A DNA stretch of 64,000 bases from positions 231,657 to 295,656 of the forward strand of contig BCKL01000029.1 in assembly GCA_001600635.1 (NCBI GenBank). Direction: 5' to 3'. Shown here piece after piece: positions 21,022 through 31,943 of this stretch. The position numbers and the translations under genes were made by a program. Below the pieces are notes generated by a model. That model had not been told where the DNA came from. It was given only the letters and a program-made list of their open reading frames with translations, and ran no database searches. Position 1 is the stretch's first letter. Each line of letters opens with the position of its first letter. The DNA is from Leucosporidium creatinivorum. Taxonomy: Eukaryota > Basidiomycota > Microbotryomycetes > Leucosporidiales > Leucosporidiaceae.

Positions 21022-22729
21022 CTACACACTGCAAGCCATGAGATACTGCTGCACGTAGTCCGCGTCCGCGGTGATGGGAACACGCCCAGAGAAGGACTCA
21101 TCCGCGAGCTTGCACGCTTCGCTGCACCAGCGACCCCAGTCGCATCGTGTGCAGGTGATGGTCGCGGTCGAGTCGGCGCGTTGACACCTGAGTGAGAGAA
21201 GGCGAGAGGTCAGCTCGCACGTGACGGCAGCAAACGCAAAAGCGACCTACCAGCGGCAGCCCTCGCTCGCCTTCTCCCTCAACCGCTGCTTCGTTCCCCT
21301 CTCCCTCGTCTTCTCCGCCTCGTACCACTCATCTCTGCTTATAGCCCAAAGCTCCTGCGTTATGTGCTCGTTTGTTGGAGAGTACCTTGACGTCTTCTCC
21401 TTGAAGTTGGCGCCGAACCGCTTGGCGATCCGAACTGAAGCCTCGTTCCCTTCCCGAGGGTCGATGAGGACAGAGGGGAGACGGAGGATGTCAAAGCAGT
21501 ACCGTAGGACAGTCTCGACAGCTTCGGTCATTATGCCTTGGCCCCAGAAGGAGGGATGGATCTCATAGACTGCGCGAGGAGGGAGAGGTCAGCCGAGATT
21601 CGAGCGTGGACAGTGCCGAGAGGCCTGAGAGCTCTTACAGATGGTCCCATGCATGCCCCAGGCGCTCAGTTGCTTCAATGAAGGGTATCGGAAGCGCTGT
21701 CCTGCCTTCGGTCCTTGCACGAAAGCGAGGTAAGCGGGATCCGTAGACGGCTGCTCGGGGCTCTCGATTTGAATCGCTGTAGGACCGTCAAGAGGGTCAG
21801 CGTGGAGCCGGCGGGGCTCGCAGTGACGTTCAACGACTCACCAATGTTGCCAATGTACCCCTCCGTGCTCATCGCCTTCTTCGCCTCACACTTCCTCGCC
21901 TTGACCTTCGGCGCGCCCGCCTCGTCTGTTGCGATCGTAATGGCGAAAACATAGCGGGCGCGAGAAGTGCGGTCGGGCGACTTCTCGGGTCGAGAACTAG
22001 AGAAGGCAAGGGGAAAGTTGTCGAGGAAGTAGCCCAGGGTCAAAAAGTCGGTCCAGCTTCGCTCGGGGTTGGCGCCGTACAGCTGCGAGAGAGTGGTAAG
22101 CTTCCTGGTGGATACTACAAGGAAAGGCAACGCTATACCTGGGTTCTATTGACCAGGCGCTCACGCTTGATGGCGTACACTCGCGAACGGTCTGGAAAAG
22201 AGCGAGTCAGTCTTGCGCCGAGCGAATGGAAGCTGCCAAAGCTCTCACCAGAGAGGCTGACAGGTCGCAGCACAAGGCGGGCAGTAGTCAGCGTGACCTT
22301 GGATCCCTCGGTTAGGAAGAGGTCGTAAGTCGACTGCGAGGAAGACGTCAGCGCCTTCCCTTACTGCTCCGGCTCGGCGCTGGCAAAGCTCACCTTCCCC
22401 AGATCCTTCAGCTTGCCAGAGGTCGACGGGAGCTGTGGCGGTGAGACTCTCGGCTGTCCGTGGTCCAGCTTGTGCTCGGCGTAGTTGTCCCTGAAGCATT
22501 TGCTGAGTGAGAGAGGTGGTCAGTAAAAGTCTCTGCCGAGGTCTCGCTAGAGCGAAGGTCGAGGCGCGTACGGAGTGCAGAAGTATACCTCCTCTCCTTC
22601 CCTCAGGCAGATGGGGCAGGCGTTGCATTTTTGTGCTGTAGAGCACGAGTTCGGTGAGCGATGGCAGGTTCAAGGGGAGAGTTGCTGCTCACCTGGCTGA
22701 TCACAGTTGTCGCAGATAAGCTCGTCCAT
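21022..22729 (-). CDS. MetAP1-type zinc finger-GNAT acetyltransferase-zinc finger fusion
   Basis: Starts M-D-E-L-I-C-D-N-C-D-Q-P. Exon 2 gives C-P-I-C-L-R-E-G, Y-F-C-T-P-K-C-F-R-D-N-Y and H-K-L-D-H, the spacing of the zf-C6H2 finger at the N-terminus of methionine aminopeptidase 1. The middle is a RimJ-like GNAT domain: T-A-R-L-V-L-R-P-V near 22,270, then W-G-Q-G-I-M-T-E-A (acetyl-CoA loop) near 21,530, then N-E-A-S-V-R-I-A-K-R-F-G. The last exon holds a second, MYND-like finger: C-R-W-C, C-T-R-C, W-C-S-E-A-C. Eight or nine exons join in frame to TAG 21,024-21,022. RimJ-type enzymes acetylate protein N-termini or small amines, and the MetAP1 finger docks on ribosomes, so a ribosome-associated N-acetyltransferase is a reasonable but untested guess. 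Confidence 0.8.
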
Positions 22730-23203
22730 GTTAAGCACCGAAGGTAGAAGTCTACAGCAGGCGGTGGGACGATCTGACGAGGCTGACGACAAGCAGCGGA
22801 TACGGAGGAGGAGGAGGAGGAGCGGATCGCAGGTTGGTTTCCCGTTGTTTCGTTGCTTCGCCGAACTTCCGTACAGCGCTACACGACTTCACTCACGCTC
22901 ACTACTAGCTGCTGCTGGCCCATCGCCTGCCTCTTCCACCTCCCTACACCTCTTCGCCCTACGCCAGACGCTCGTCCGGCTCTCCACCTAGTCCCGGCGC
23001 TTCACCTCGCTTTGACGCGCTTCTGTAGCTCTCCAGACCTTTCTCGTCATCTTGTGAGCTCGGTACAGCTTCAGCTCTACCCGAAGAGCGATGTAGCGGA
23101 AACGGAGACATGCCCGACGCGTCAAGCCGCCCAAGATGAGGGATGGAGGCTGCTGTAGGGCTCGCGAGGGCATGGGCGATCACAGAGCATCAGATAGTAG
23201 TAT
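22730..23203. promoter_or_regulatory. Divergent promoter between zinc finger-GNAT gene and PSF1
   Basis: 474 bp between opposed starts. No clear TATA or known site; short open frames without coding character. Confidence 0.45.
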
Positions 23204-24020
23204 ATGACAGGCTCTGAGCATGCTGACCCGCCTTCCGACTCCCACAGCTCTCCCACCTCGGACCGCGTCGAACACCTCTCCTTCTCCGGCTCACGTTCTC
23301 GCTGCAAGAGTAAGTACTTAAGCTGTCTACTTCGCAAACCTACATGCCGATGCTCTTCCTCCCACAGTGCTCGGCGATCACGCCCAAGCGCTACTGCTGG
23401 ACGCCCATCGCTCGCTCCAAACTCGCACCCTCATCCCTTACAACACCGAATCGGTTCGCGCCGTCCTGCGGGAAGCTTCATCACTCGGCGACTCCCTCGA
23501 CGAACTCACTACCGCCTACGGCAACCCCCCTCCCCCACCCTGGTACGGGGAAGCTGTCATCAAGGTGCTGGCCCTCAAGCGCAACTACCGGAACCACCTC
23601 ATCTACCACCAACAAAGGCTCGATACGCTCAAGGACAAGTTCTGGGAGAAGGGAGGGATCCTCGGCGCGGCGTTTGGAGCAGAGACGGATACGCGCAAGC
23701 ACATGACGACCGCCGATGAGGAGTTCGCTAAGCGCTACGCCGAGCTCTGCATGAACCTCAAGACGAGCTACTACGAGGACGCCGATGAGCCGGGGATGCA
23801 GGGTCCGCAGATGATGGATGCGTTCGACCTGCTGGGAGGTGGAGTGGAGGCGGCGCCGCCGAAGGACGTCTTTGTGACGGTCCGAGTGTTGAAGGATGTA
23901 GGAGATGTCGAGACGGTTAGTGGGGCGAGGTTGACCCTCACGAAGGGGAGTCAATACTCGTTGGCGAGGGAGGACATCGAGAACATGATTGTGCAGGGCT
24001 TTGTCGAGATTATCGACTGA
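23204..24020 (+). CDS. PSF1: GINS complex subunit Psf1
   Basis: Second GINS subunit in this window. The main exon begins L-G-D-H-A-Q-A-L-L-L-D-A, the usual Psf1 N-terminus, and runs through N-H-L-I-Y-H-Q-Q-R to the C-terminal B-domain strand block P-P-K-D-V-F-V-T-V-R-V-L-K-D and the end I-V-Q-G-F-V-E-I-I-D. One intron (about 23,310-23,367) splits a Met codon: A at the exon end, TG after the acceptor. That Met aligns with the start of typical Psf1 proteins, so translation may begin at this split ATG. The upstream in-frame ATG at 23,204 would add about 35 residues rich in Ser and His. Psf1 binds Sld5 directly in GINS. Confidence 0.9.
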
Positions 24021-24776
24021 GCCTCGGCGCTCAGCTGAAGGTGGAGGGTGAGTTCTGCTTCTCTTTGCGCTTCTGCTGCTACATCGGACTCGTCTCTGAC
24101 TTCTTATCACCTCTAGTAGATCACGCCGTCAAAATATACGATCACATGGCGACCTCCCTCTCTTCCCTTTCCTCCTCTCTCAGCCGATCCGAGCCTCCCG
24201 TCCAAGCTCGTCCTCGTCAACCTCTCTCCACTGCTCGACGAATGTATGGACAGTCGAATGGAGTGCGCTACCAATCGTGCTAGCGGGAGGGAGGGCAGAC
24301 ATTTAGGTGTAGAATTGGCGAGCGCCGAGCGGCGGAGATGAGCTACCGTGCTGAGCAGCGCACGGGTGGAGAGCGTAATGCTACATATGTTGATGTCACT
24401 TTGAGATCCACGGTAGAGCTGCCTCCTACCTCTTAAACCGCTACAGAAGAACAGCGAGGTCTCGATGGAAGCTGCACAGCCCCTGACCTCCGCTTCTCCC
24501 GAGTTGCGCTCAGAAACGCATCATCGCTCTTCTTTCTACCTCTCGCTCGGCTCGCTCGCCTCGGTACAGCAGCTGCAAGCTCGCCTACAGACCTGCAGCA
24601 CACATCAGCTTAGCCCTGCTCCGCTGAACAACGTCCCCGAGCGATCTCGGCCCGCTTCTTTCGCTCGAAGACGGACAACAAGGTGCGCCTTCGCTGAGCT
24701 GTAGTCCACCGAGCGCACTGCTGACACTCCGAGAGCGCCATCAGAATCGACACCACTACATTTGAAGCGCTACACA
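24021..24776. other. Intergenic spacer with possible 3' UTR intron
   Basis: A gtgagt...ctgac...ctag segment at about 24,049-24,117 looks like an intron in the PSF1 3' leader. A 45-codon frame at about 24,147-24,283 (M-A-T-S-L-S-S-L-S-S) has weak support. The rest shows nothing. Confidence 0.4.
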
Positions 24777-26711
24777 ATGACCTCCGCTCTCTCGCTCGCC
24801 GCCATCATCGTTCCCCTCGTCGTGCTGGGAGTCGCAATCCTTCTCGGCTTCCTCTGGCACCGGAGGTTACGCCAGTTACTGCAGCACATCAAAGACGTCG
24901 AGTCGAGGTCAGCAGGCAGCGCAGTGGGAGCGAGCATCGGCTCGAGCGAGTGGGCGAGACCTCCGCCGTCGCCCCGAGTGCAGGTCGATACGGATGGAGC
25001 TTGGGTGCCAGTCGCCTTGGGCGATATGGTGATGCAGGAGCGGGATAGAAGCACAGAGACTATCGGCGAGGAGTGGGGACTCAAGGCGCTCGCGACCGAG
25101 GATCCGGGCGAGCTCAGCGCGAGTAGCGCGGGAACGGGGCAAGGGTGAGTCGTACATCTTTCGCATGCTCCAAGTGAACCTCTAACTGATCCTACTCGTC
25201 TCGTGCAGGCCGAACAAGTCGCGAGTCTCGCTCCCTCCGCCTCACGACTACGAGCAACCTCAGCTCTTCGGCTCAACAACCTCATTCGGCTCCAAGAGCA
25301 GCACCTACCACTCGGACTCCAGTGCACCCGAGACCGACAAGGTAGCCATCGGAGGTCGAGGTCAGCGCGTCCTCTCCAAGCGGTACTCTCGTCGACCGAA
25401 AAGTTTCGGCGGCAACTCTCCCTCCGAGCCGCCTTCGCCCAAGCCTCAGAAGACGAGGAAGGTCAAGAAGTCGTTCGGCATCGGTCTCTCAGATGACATC
25501 AGCTACCGCGACTCGGACTCGGACGACCAGGCGAGGAGCATCAGGCCGACCTACAGCTCCGACCCAGGTCACCGCTTCTCCACCGGCGGATTGTCCATGT
25601 TCCTCACAGTCGGCTCGCAGCAGAACCTCTCCTCGCCATCCGCTTCCCCTTCCTCCACTCCGCCGCACTCGAATCCTTCTACGCTCGGTCGGCGCAACAC
25701 CGAAGCAGGACCGAAACGCTCGAGTGGAAGCAAGTCGAGTCGCCCGCTGCCTCCTCATCGCCATCCTTCCTCTCAAGGGGGTATTCCCATCCGCCCCTCA
25801 AGCTACCAGGCTCCTCACTCGTCGTTTGGAGCTGAGCCTACCTCGCCGGCGGGCACTCTCCCCTTAGGCGCCGCTCCATCGCTCGCCAGCCCGTCTCATC
25901 CTCGACTCGACGCTCGATGCGCTTCCGACGCTCAAAGTTGGGAGATGAGCGGTAGCTCTGGATCCAACGACAGCCTCGGCCAACCTCCGACGTCTGCTCT
26001 CAAGCGAACTTCGCCTCACCCGCTCGCGCATCCCGAGCCGGTCATCTCGCCTTCCCCCATCTCAGCCTCTACATTTCGCCCTTCTCCGCTCGCCTCCACG
26101 CCGCTCATTCTCTCCCCTATAACTTCCAGTGGAGGTGCCAGCCCCTTCGCCTCTCCTCACTCGCCCATCCAACGCCCCTCGCTTCCCTCTCCTCAGCGCC
26201 TTCGGAGCAGCTACTACACCTCTGCCGACCTCTACTCCGACTCCGAGGTCATCCTCACCTCCCAACCTCCTCGCGAGGAACGCACTTCTCTGCTTCACCG
26301 CTCACCTTCAATCGAGCCGGCGCTGCTTCTGGGCGAGCAGCTCGAGCGGGCGAGCTCGGCGAAGGTGGGGAGGGAGAAGGAGAGGAAGAAGGTCAGGAGG
26401 CTGACACTCGAAGAGAGGGAGGAGCTGGAGGCTAAGGCGAGGTTCCCTCATCCGTACGAGAGAGGGATGAGCTGGATGGGAGGGGCAGCGGCGGACAGTC
26501 GAGGCAGCCTGGCGAAGAGCCTCGAGCTGGAGCGGGCCAAGCTCATGGTGAGCAGCTGTCTCGCCCCGAGAACAGATCTGCAGTTAACACTTCATTCTTT
26601 CTCCAGCTCACCAATCCCGATGATTCTTCGGCTGTCGAATCGACGACCGCTTCGGCGACTCCTTCCCGAGCAACTTCGATGGAGGAGCAGGCGCCGGGGA
26701 GAGGGTTCTGA
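24777..26711 (+). CDS. Single-pass membrane Ser/Pro-rich protein with FG[VI]G motif
   Basis: Opens M-T-S-A-L-S-L-A-A-I-I-V-P with one hydrophobic segment (residues about 5-27) followed by W-H-R-R-L-R, so a short lumenal end and a long cytosolic tail. Two introns (about 25,147-25,209 and 26,548-26,606). The tail is rich in Ser and Pro and contains V-K-K-S-F-G-I-G-L-S-D-D (25,461-25,497), a charged helix (R-R-L-T-L-E-E-R-E-E-L-E near 26,395) and a C-terminus with L-T-N-P-D-D-S-S. The two minus-strand genes downstream carry comparable F-G-V-G-D-D and N-P-D segments. No known domain; function unknown. Confidence 0.75.
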
Positions 26712-26835
26712 ATCCTCGCAGCACGTGATGGAGGCTTTGAGATTGTGTATATCTGACGTAATGTGTTTATGGACATTCAAAGAGGTACAGCGAAACAGAG
26801 AGCGCTTTCCGGAGCGAGCTAACCGAAGGGTGCAG

Positions 26836-28210
26836 CTACAAAGCGAGCCCGACTGCTGGGGTATCGTCCATTTCCATGGCGACCTGCGCCTCATCATCTT
26901 TGATGCTTCCCACGTCATCAACAAGTCCGTCTGGGTTCGTGATCTGACGAGGCAAGGCGTGAGTTCGGCGATCCTTGACGTCGCCTAAAATTGCTTACAG
27001 CCAACTTTCGATTCGGGAGCTCTCCACCGCTCCATCCGTAAGATACAGTGCCATCGAAACGCGAGCTCCCAGCCACCTCAAAACCCACCCATCTCCCATC
27101 CGTCGACTCTTCGCCGAGCACTCCTAAAACGCCGAGCTCTCGCTTCCACCCCGAGGCGGCGCGCTTCCCTTTCGTGTCCGACGAGCTTCGGCTGAGTTGT
27201 AGCTCGGGAATCTGGGTAATCGAGGGTCGAAAGATGGCTGTTGTTGATCGCCGACGTAGGGGAATGGGATTCGTGAGAAGGCGGGAAAGAGATGTGGCTC
27301 GGCGAAGCGTTGGAAGGCTATCGAGCGGTGAGGGCTCAAGGGTGGCGCTCTGGATGGGGGAGAGCGGGAATAGCGGCAAGAAGGATGGTCCAGGTGTAGG
27401 GATGGTGAACGATGGAAGAGGGAGGAGGTCCTCATCCTCGTCGTCGCCAACGCCGAACCGCTGCTTGATTCGTTTCGTAGGTGAGGGGGGCGGAGAGGTG
27501 GCGCTGGGACTTCTTCGACGGTGTAGGACTCTTGCGCCGTCGCTGTTGAGCGCAGTCGGTATCCTCGAAGTCGCAGAAGAGGGGGAAGGGGGAGGCGAAG
27601 CAGGTGCTCGGCGGTCAAGGGGAGGGAGGAGATCCGGCTTTTCCTCCTTCGGCTTGCCCAGATCCATCTGCAATCCCCAGCATCTTCTCGGATTGAGAAT
27701 GTCGGGATGCTTCAAGCCGAGCCAGCTCCCATTGGCTTGCTCGGCTTCGTTCAACATGGCTTCGTCTTGAGCGAGTGAAGGGGGTAGGGGCGACATCACC
27801 AGTGACCGGTCGGGGAGGGCGATGGGGCGGAGGTATGGTGTGTCGGGAACGGAGCAATAGGGTGTCATGATGGTGGGCGAGGGAGCGGAGAGCTGGGGAC
27901 GGGAGCGGACCCACGGGAGCGCTTGCGAAGCGAAGCGAGGGGAAGGGGAAAGAAAGGGGGAGCGTTTTCGGCGGTCGTCCCCTGGCGAGGGGGGAGCTTC
28001 AGAGGTGCACCCGAGGAGAGGGAAACTGTAGAAGAGCAAGCTTGGATATCTTCTAGCGACTGAAGACGCGAGGCGCCCCCTCTTTGAAGCTTTCTTGGAG
28101 CCCTTCTTGGAGCACCGACTCCGATCATCCCTCAGCTTTCGCAGCCCCTTGCTCTGCAAGTCTGTCGAGCCGTTTCTGCTTGTCTCGCTATACATATTAG
28201 GTTCTTGCAT
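26836..28210 (-). CDS. Ser/Pro-rich protein with FGVGDD motif
   Basis: Body contains P-T-K-R-I-K-Q-R-F-G-V-G-D-D-E-D-E-D (27,475-27,431) and long S-P-rich stretches. The continuous frame runs to a stop near 26,918, but a gtaagc...ctcgtcag intron (about 26,996-26,943) gives a better end: K-L-A then I-T-N-P-D-G-L-V-D-D, ending G-L-A-L before TAG 26,838-26,836. Start uncertain: 28,210 (M-Q-E-P-N-M-Y) is the first in-frame ATG, but the first 70 codons look leader-like and a later Met (M-T-P-Y-C-S-V-P) is possible. Convergent with the previous gene, 124 bp apart. Function unknown. Confidence 0.6.
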
Positions 28211-28620
28211 CTTGCCTGCAGTGCGACACGAGCGCCTTTTCTTCTCGATAGACGTTCGCACCGGGAGCGCCGAGCCTTGCGCCGAGACTGATATTCACGC
28301 CGTAAGGTCAGCGCCCAAGTCTGTAAAAAAGCTCGTGCTCGCTCGAACGTCTCACGAGCTGTACGACAATCCTCACTAACGATTACAACTGGTAGCGTAC
28401 CGTCGTATATGCGAGACAATTCGATCCCCCTCATGTCCTTTTCCCACCCCGTCCTTGACTTCAATGCACGCCTATATAAACAGGAGGAAAGAAGCGAAGT
28501 ATGTACATGAATCGTCCGTGTGTGAGAGAGTTAAAGGAGGTAGCTAACGAAGCTATGGCGCGCCGGGCGACTCGGATGCTAATGCGAACGGGAGGAGGAG
28601 CGAGGAGCGCCGAGCTCGGC
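28211..28620. other. Intergenic spacer
   Basis: Upstream of one Ser/Pro-rich gene and downstream of the next. A tatataaa occurs at 28,473-28,480 on the plus strand, but no credible plus-strand gene follows. Confidence 0.45.
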
Positions 28621-30402
28621 TCAAGCGACGAGACCTATCGGGAGAGGTTCGCCGAAGTCGCTGGAACACGAGTAGTAGGAGGAACGGTTGGTGATTGGAA
28701 GCTGTGGGGAAACGTGAAGTCAGTTGCGGAGTCCGAGCTGTGACGATAGAAGCGTGGCGCACCTCGAGGGAAGGGCGCCTTGACGTCGACGAGGAAGAGC
28801 CAGCTCCTTCGTCAGGGTTGACCACCTGTAGAGCATCGGAATGAGTTAGCGACTTCCAGGAGTCAACTTTCGAGTCTCGGAACTCACCTTCAAGCACCCT
28901 CTGCCCCTCTCACGCTCGTCGCCGATCTCCCACCACTCCCTCCTCTCCTCCCAGACCGACTGCTGCAGCTCTTCCAAGCTCTTCCTCCCCTCGACCATCA
29001 TGCCACTGATAGCCCTCCCACACGCGAAACTCGGCTCCACGCTCATCGTCTCCCTCCTCTTCGCCCTCGCCAGCGCCGAAGGAAGCGGGATCGGCGCTCG
29101 CTGAAGTCGAGCGGAAGTTGAAGGAGAGTCGGCGAAGGCGATTGCTGAAGCTCGGCGAAGGGAGGATGGACGAGGAGTAGCGGAGGGCGATTCCTCGATG
29201 TTGTTGATGGGGAAGGAGTGTTGAAGGGGGGTGCATGCGAGGCAGTTTGCTGCGGAAGGGATGTGGGAATGGCGCCGAGTTGAGGAGAGAGGGATGATGA
29301 TGATGCGAGGAGTTGTAGGCGAGGGAATAGGAGTAGGAGTGAACTCGGAGGTAAGGTGAGAAAGAGGTGAGGAGGCGTAGGTTCGGCGACGCGGTTGACG
29401 AAAGGCGGGCGCCGTGTTTCGGCGAGAGAGTCCTCCTCCAGAAGGCGACGCTCCCGTCGGCGTAAGAAGCTCCATCGACTCATCATCCGCTTCGTAGTAC
29501 GCGACCGAGGGTGGCGGCATCGAAGTCCTAACTCTGGCGAGACCAGCTCGACCTCCGAGTCCCAGCCCCTCCCTCTCCTCGGCGCTAGCGCTCGAATCGC
29601 CGTCGTCTCCCACTCCAAAGCTCTTCTTCGACCTGTGTACCCTCTCGGGCTCGGGTCCTAGACTCCTCCTTCGTCGACTGCTGAGCACACGTCGGCCTTC
29701 TGCGTCGAGGCTAGTGTTGAGTTTCGGCAGGGAGAGGAGCGAGGAGGTCGGCGAAGAGGGAGGAGAGTGGGAGAGGTGAGAGCGAGTGGAGGAGGAGGAG
29801 CGGCGTCGGTGAAAGTAAGAGGAGGTGACGGTAGAGCTGCGAGTAATGGCGGGGCTGGGAGCGCACGAGGTCGGAGGTGTCGAGGGTGAGCGCTTGAAGG
29901 AGTGGTCGGAGTCGGAAGAAGGACAAGTCGGAGAGGAAGGTCGGCGGATAGGGACTCGAGTGCTGAAATTGCGCGAGAGGATGTGTTGCTGCTCCTCCTC
30001 CTTCTCGAACGGCGAGGCGAACGAGATCACCTCGACTGGCGCTCCGAGCCTGTCGCCGAACTGCTGTCTCCTTGCCGGCGCTCGACGCGGCTCCACCTCA
30101 ATCGCGCTCCCGTACCCCTCGTCCAGCTGCATCTCACTGCTACTGCCTCGTCCCATCTCCGAGCTACCAAAGCTCATCTCCGTCGAGCCGGTCATCCTCT
30201 CGCCCGACTCGAGTCGTACATCGAGATGGCACTTGGCCGACTTGTCGAGGGGAAGGGGAGCAGGTCGAGCTTTACGTAGGCGAGGAGTCGAGCGGCGTAG
30301 CGTGAACTGAGGCGAGGGGGATGGTGTTGCTGTTGAAGAGGGCTCTTCAAGCTGCTCGGGGCGAGTTCGTCGGAAGCCTTTTAGCCCGAGAGTCCACCGC
30401 AT
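28621..30402 (-). CDS. Ser/Pro-rich protein with FGVGDD motif
   Basis: Starts M-R-W-T-L-G-L-K-G-F-R-R at 30,402. Contains R-S-K-K-S-F-G-V-G-D-D-G-D (29,631-29,591), many S-P/T-P sites, R-R-x-S/T basophilic sites, and near the end a conserved-looking S-L-E-E-L-Q-Q-S-V-W-E-E-R-R-E-W-W. The unspliced frame stops near 28,846. A gtgagt...ctacag intron (about 28,886-28,829) leads to V-V-N-P-D-E-G-A, and a second intron (about 28,762-28,702) to a short last exon ending P-I-G-L-V-A before TGA at 28,623-28,621; without the second splice the frame would run to about 28,553. No known domain. Confidence 0.62.
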
Positions 30403-30884
30403 CGTGGATTAGGGAGTGCTAGCAAGAGGTAGAGAGGTGCTGAAGTGAGTCGACACCTGTTTGGTAGGAGATGAAGCCGTCAGCTGTCTCCTTCCAAGCC
30501 AAAAAGCAGTCGGCCTTACGTCGTGGGTCGTGCGAGCAGGGGGGGAGGGGATGAGGTGCAGGCTCCTCCAATGCTGCCAATGAGCTCCCTGCTGCTGTAG
30601 CGGTCCACGAGTTGAGCAAATCGAGTTTTAGGCGCCTCGACGACGCAAATCTCGAGAGACGTCGGAGCGAGAAAGACGACAGACGAGCAACCCCTCTCAT
30701 CTCGGCGCTTCGGCCGGGCTTCAGAACCGACTTCGACTGGGTCGTGTGTTGCAGCGAGAGTCACAAACGAAGGTGGTGAAATAGAGCAAAGGTCAACACG
30801 GGTGTATGTACATCTCCTTCCCCCGCCTTCGATCGAGCTTTTGGTAGGGCGATGCTGCTCGGCAAGGGAGAACTGGTCGAGCAC
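30403..30884. other. Intergenic spacer
   Basis: Promoter side of the preceding minus-strand gene and 3' side of the CFEM-like gene. Nothing recognisable. Confidence 0.45.
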
Positions 30885-31943
30885 TCAGAAGGCGAGGACG
30901 ATGGCCATGAGGACGCCGAGGGCTCCGTTGGTAGTGTAGTCAAACTTGTGACCCGAGCTGGCGTGATGAGGAGACGGAGGGAGGTCAGAAGTGCTGAGAG
31001 ATCGAACGCCGAGAACGACTCACCGTCGAAGTGGCAGCAGCGGAGGCCGACGAAGCCACGGAGCTGAGGCGGCTGGCGCTGTACACAGATCAAGTTGATT
31101 CAGGACTGTGCTTGCTATCCTAAAGCGCTCGAACGACTCACAAGGAGGAAGCACCCGCGGCGATGCTCTGCGAAGCGCGCGCGATCGCCTCACTGGCGCT
31201 AGCTTGACGGGACGAGATGGCCGAGGACGCCGACACAGCGGTGGAGGAAGCACCGGCGACGGCCGAAGAAACGGAGGACTGGACCTCGCTAGAAACGGAG
31301 CTGGCGGAAGCCAATGAACTCGCGACCGAAGAAGCCTCGCTGAGGATGCTGCTGGCGGCTTGGCTGGCGGACGAGGTGACAGAGGCAGCGATGGAGGGAG
31401 CCGAGCCAGCAGCTGCAGGAGATTCATGGAGACGAGGCGGGGGACGTAAGGCGAGCGGGGCGGTCAGCTCCATCCTCTCGACCGCTTCGGCGATCGCTTC
31501 TCGAGCTCGGAGCCCTTCACCTCGACCGTGGGACCACTCACCAGCAGACGCGCAAAGCTGTTGTCCAATCGCAGTGCCAGCCGCCAAATCGGCGGCGCTG
31601 CAGTGATCTTGGAGGCATTGACCGAACGCGGCGATGTAGCGAGGCGAGTTGCAGAGTCCAGCTGTAGGGTAGTAGAAGACAGAAAGTCAGCTTCTCCCTC
31701 CTCTGATCTCGTTTCGAGCCCCTTGCTTCGTCGATAGCGCTCCTCACTGCAGTACGAGCTCCACCCTCTCTCTTCTCGCTACTCACCCAGATCAGTGGGA
31801 GCGACACCAGGCGCGAGAGTCCCAATCTCGGCGCTCTTGGCGTTGGCGCAGATCTGTACGCAGGCAGGAGCATCGCTGCCGGGAGCTTGCGCGAGAGCGA
31901 GACCAGCGAGCGAGGAGAGGACGAGAGCGAGCGAGACGAGCAT
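30885..31943 (-). CDS. CFEM-like, Ser-rich, GPI-anchored cell-wall protein
   Basis: Signal peptide M-L-V-S-L-A-L-V-L-S-S-L-A-G-L-A-L-A. A Cys-patterned module follows (A-C-V-Q-I-C, G-L-C-N-S-P-R-Y, Q-C-L-Q-D-H-C, Q-L-C-A-S), with six cysteines against the eight of a full CFEM domain. Then about 100 residues of almost pure Ala/Ser/Val, a typical O-glycosylated wall stalk, and a hydrophobic end (G-A-L-G-V-L-M-A-I-V-L-A-F), a GPI-anchor signal. Introns follow D-L-A, S-A, S-S and S-T. The last acceptor is odd: the nearer cgccag would give an early stop, while cacaag 12 bases later keeps the frame (T-S-T-F-D-Y-T-T-N-G). CFEM proteins serve in haem uptake or wall structure; which applies here is unknown. 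Confidence 0.75.

Noticed and set aside
27048-27770. Plus-strand frame of 240 codons opposite a Ser/Pro-rich gene
   Set aside because: Antisense shadow of the minus-strand FGVGDD gene; no start context or domain.
28473-28743. Plus-strand gene after tatataaa at 28,473
   Set aside because: The 80-codon frame has no coding character and overlaps the 3' end of the minus-strand gene.
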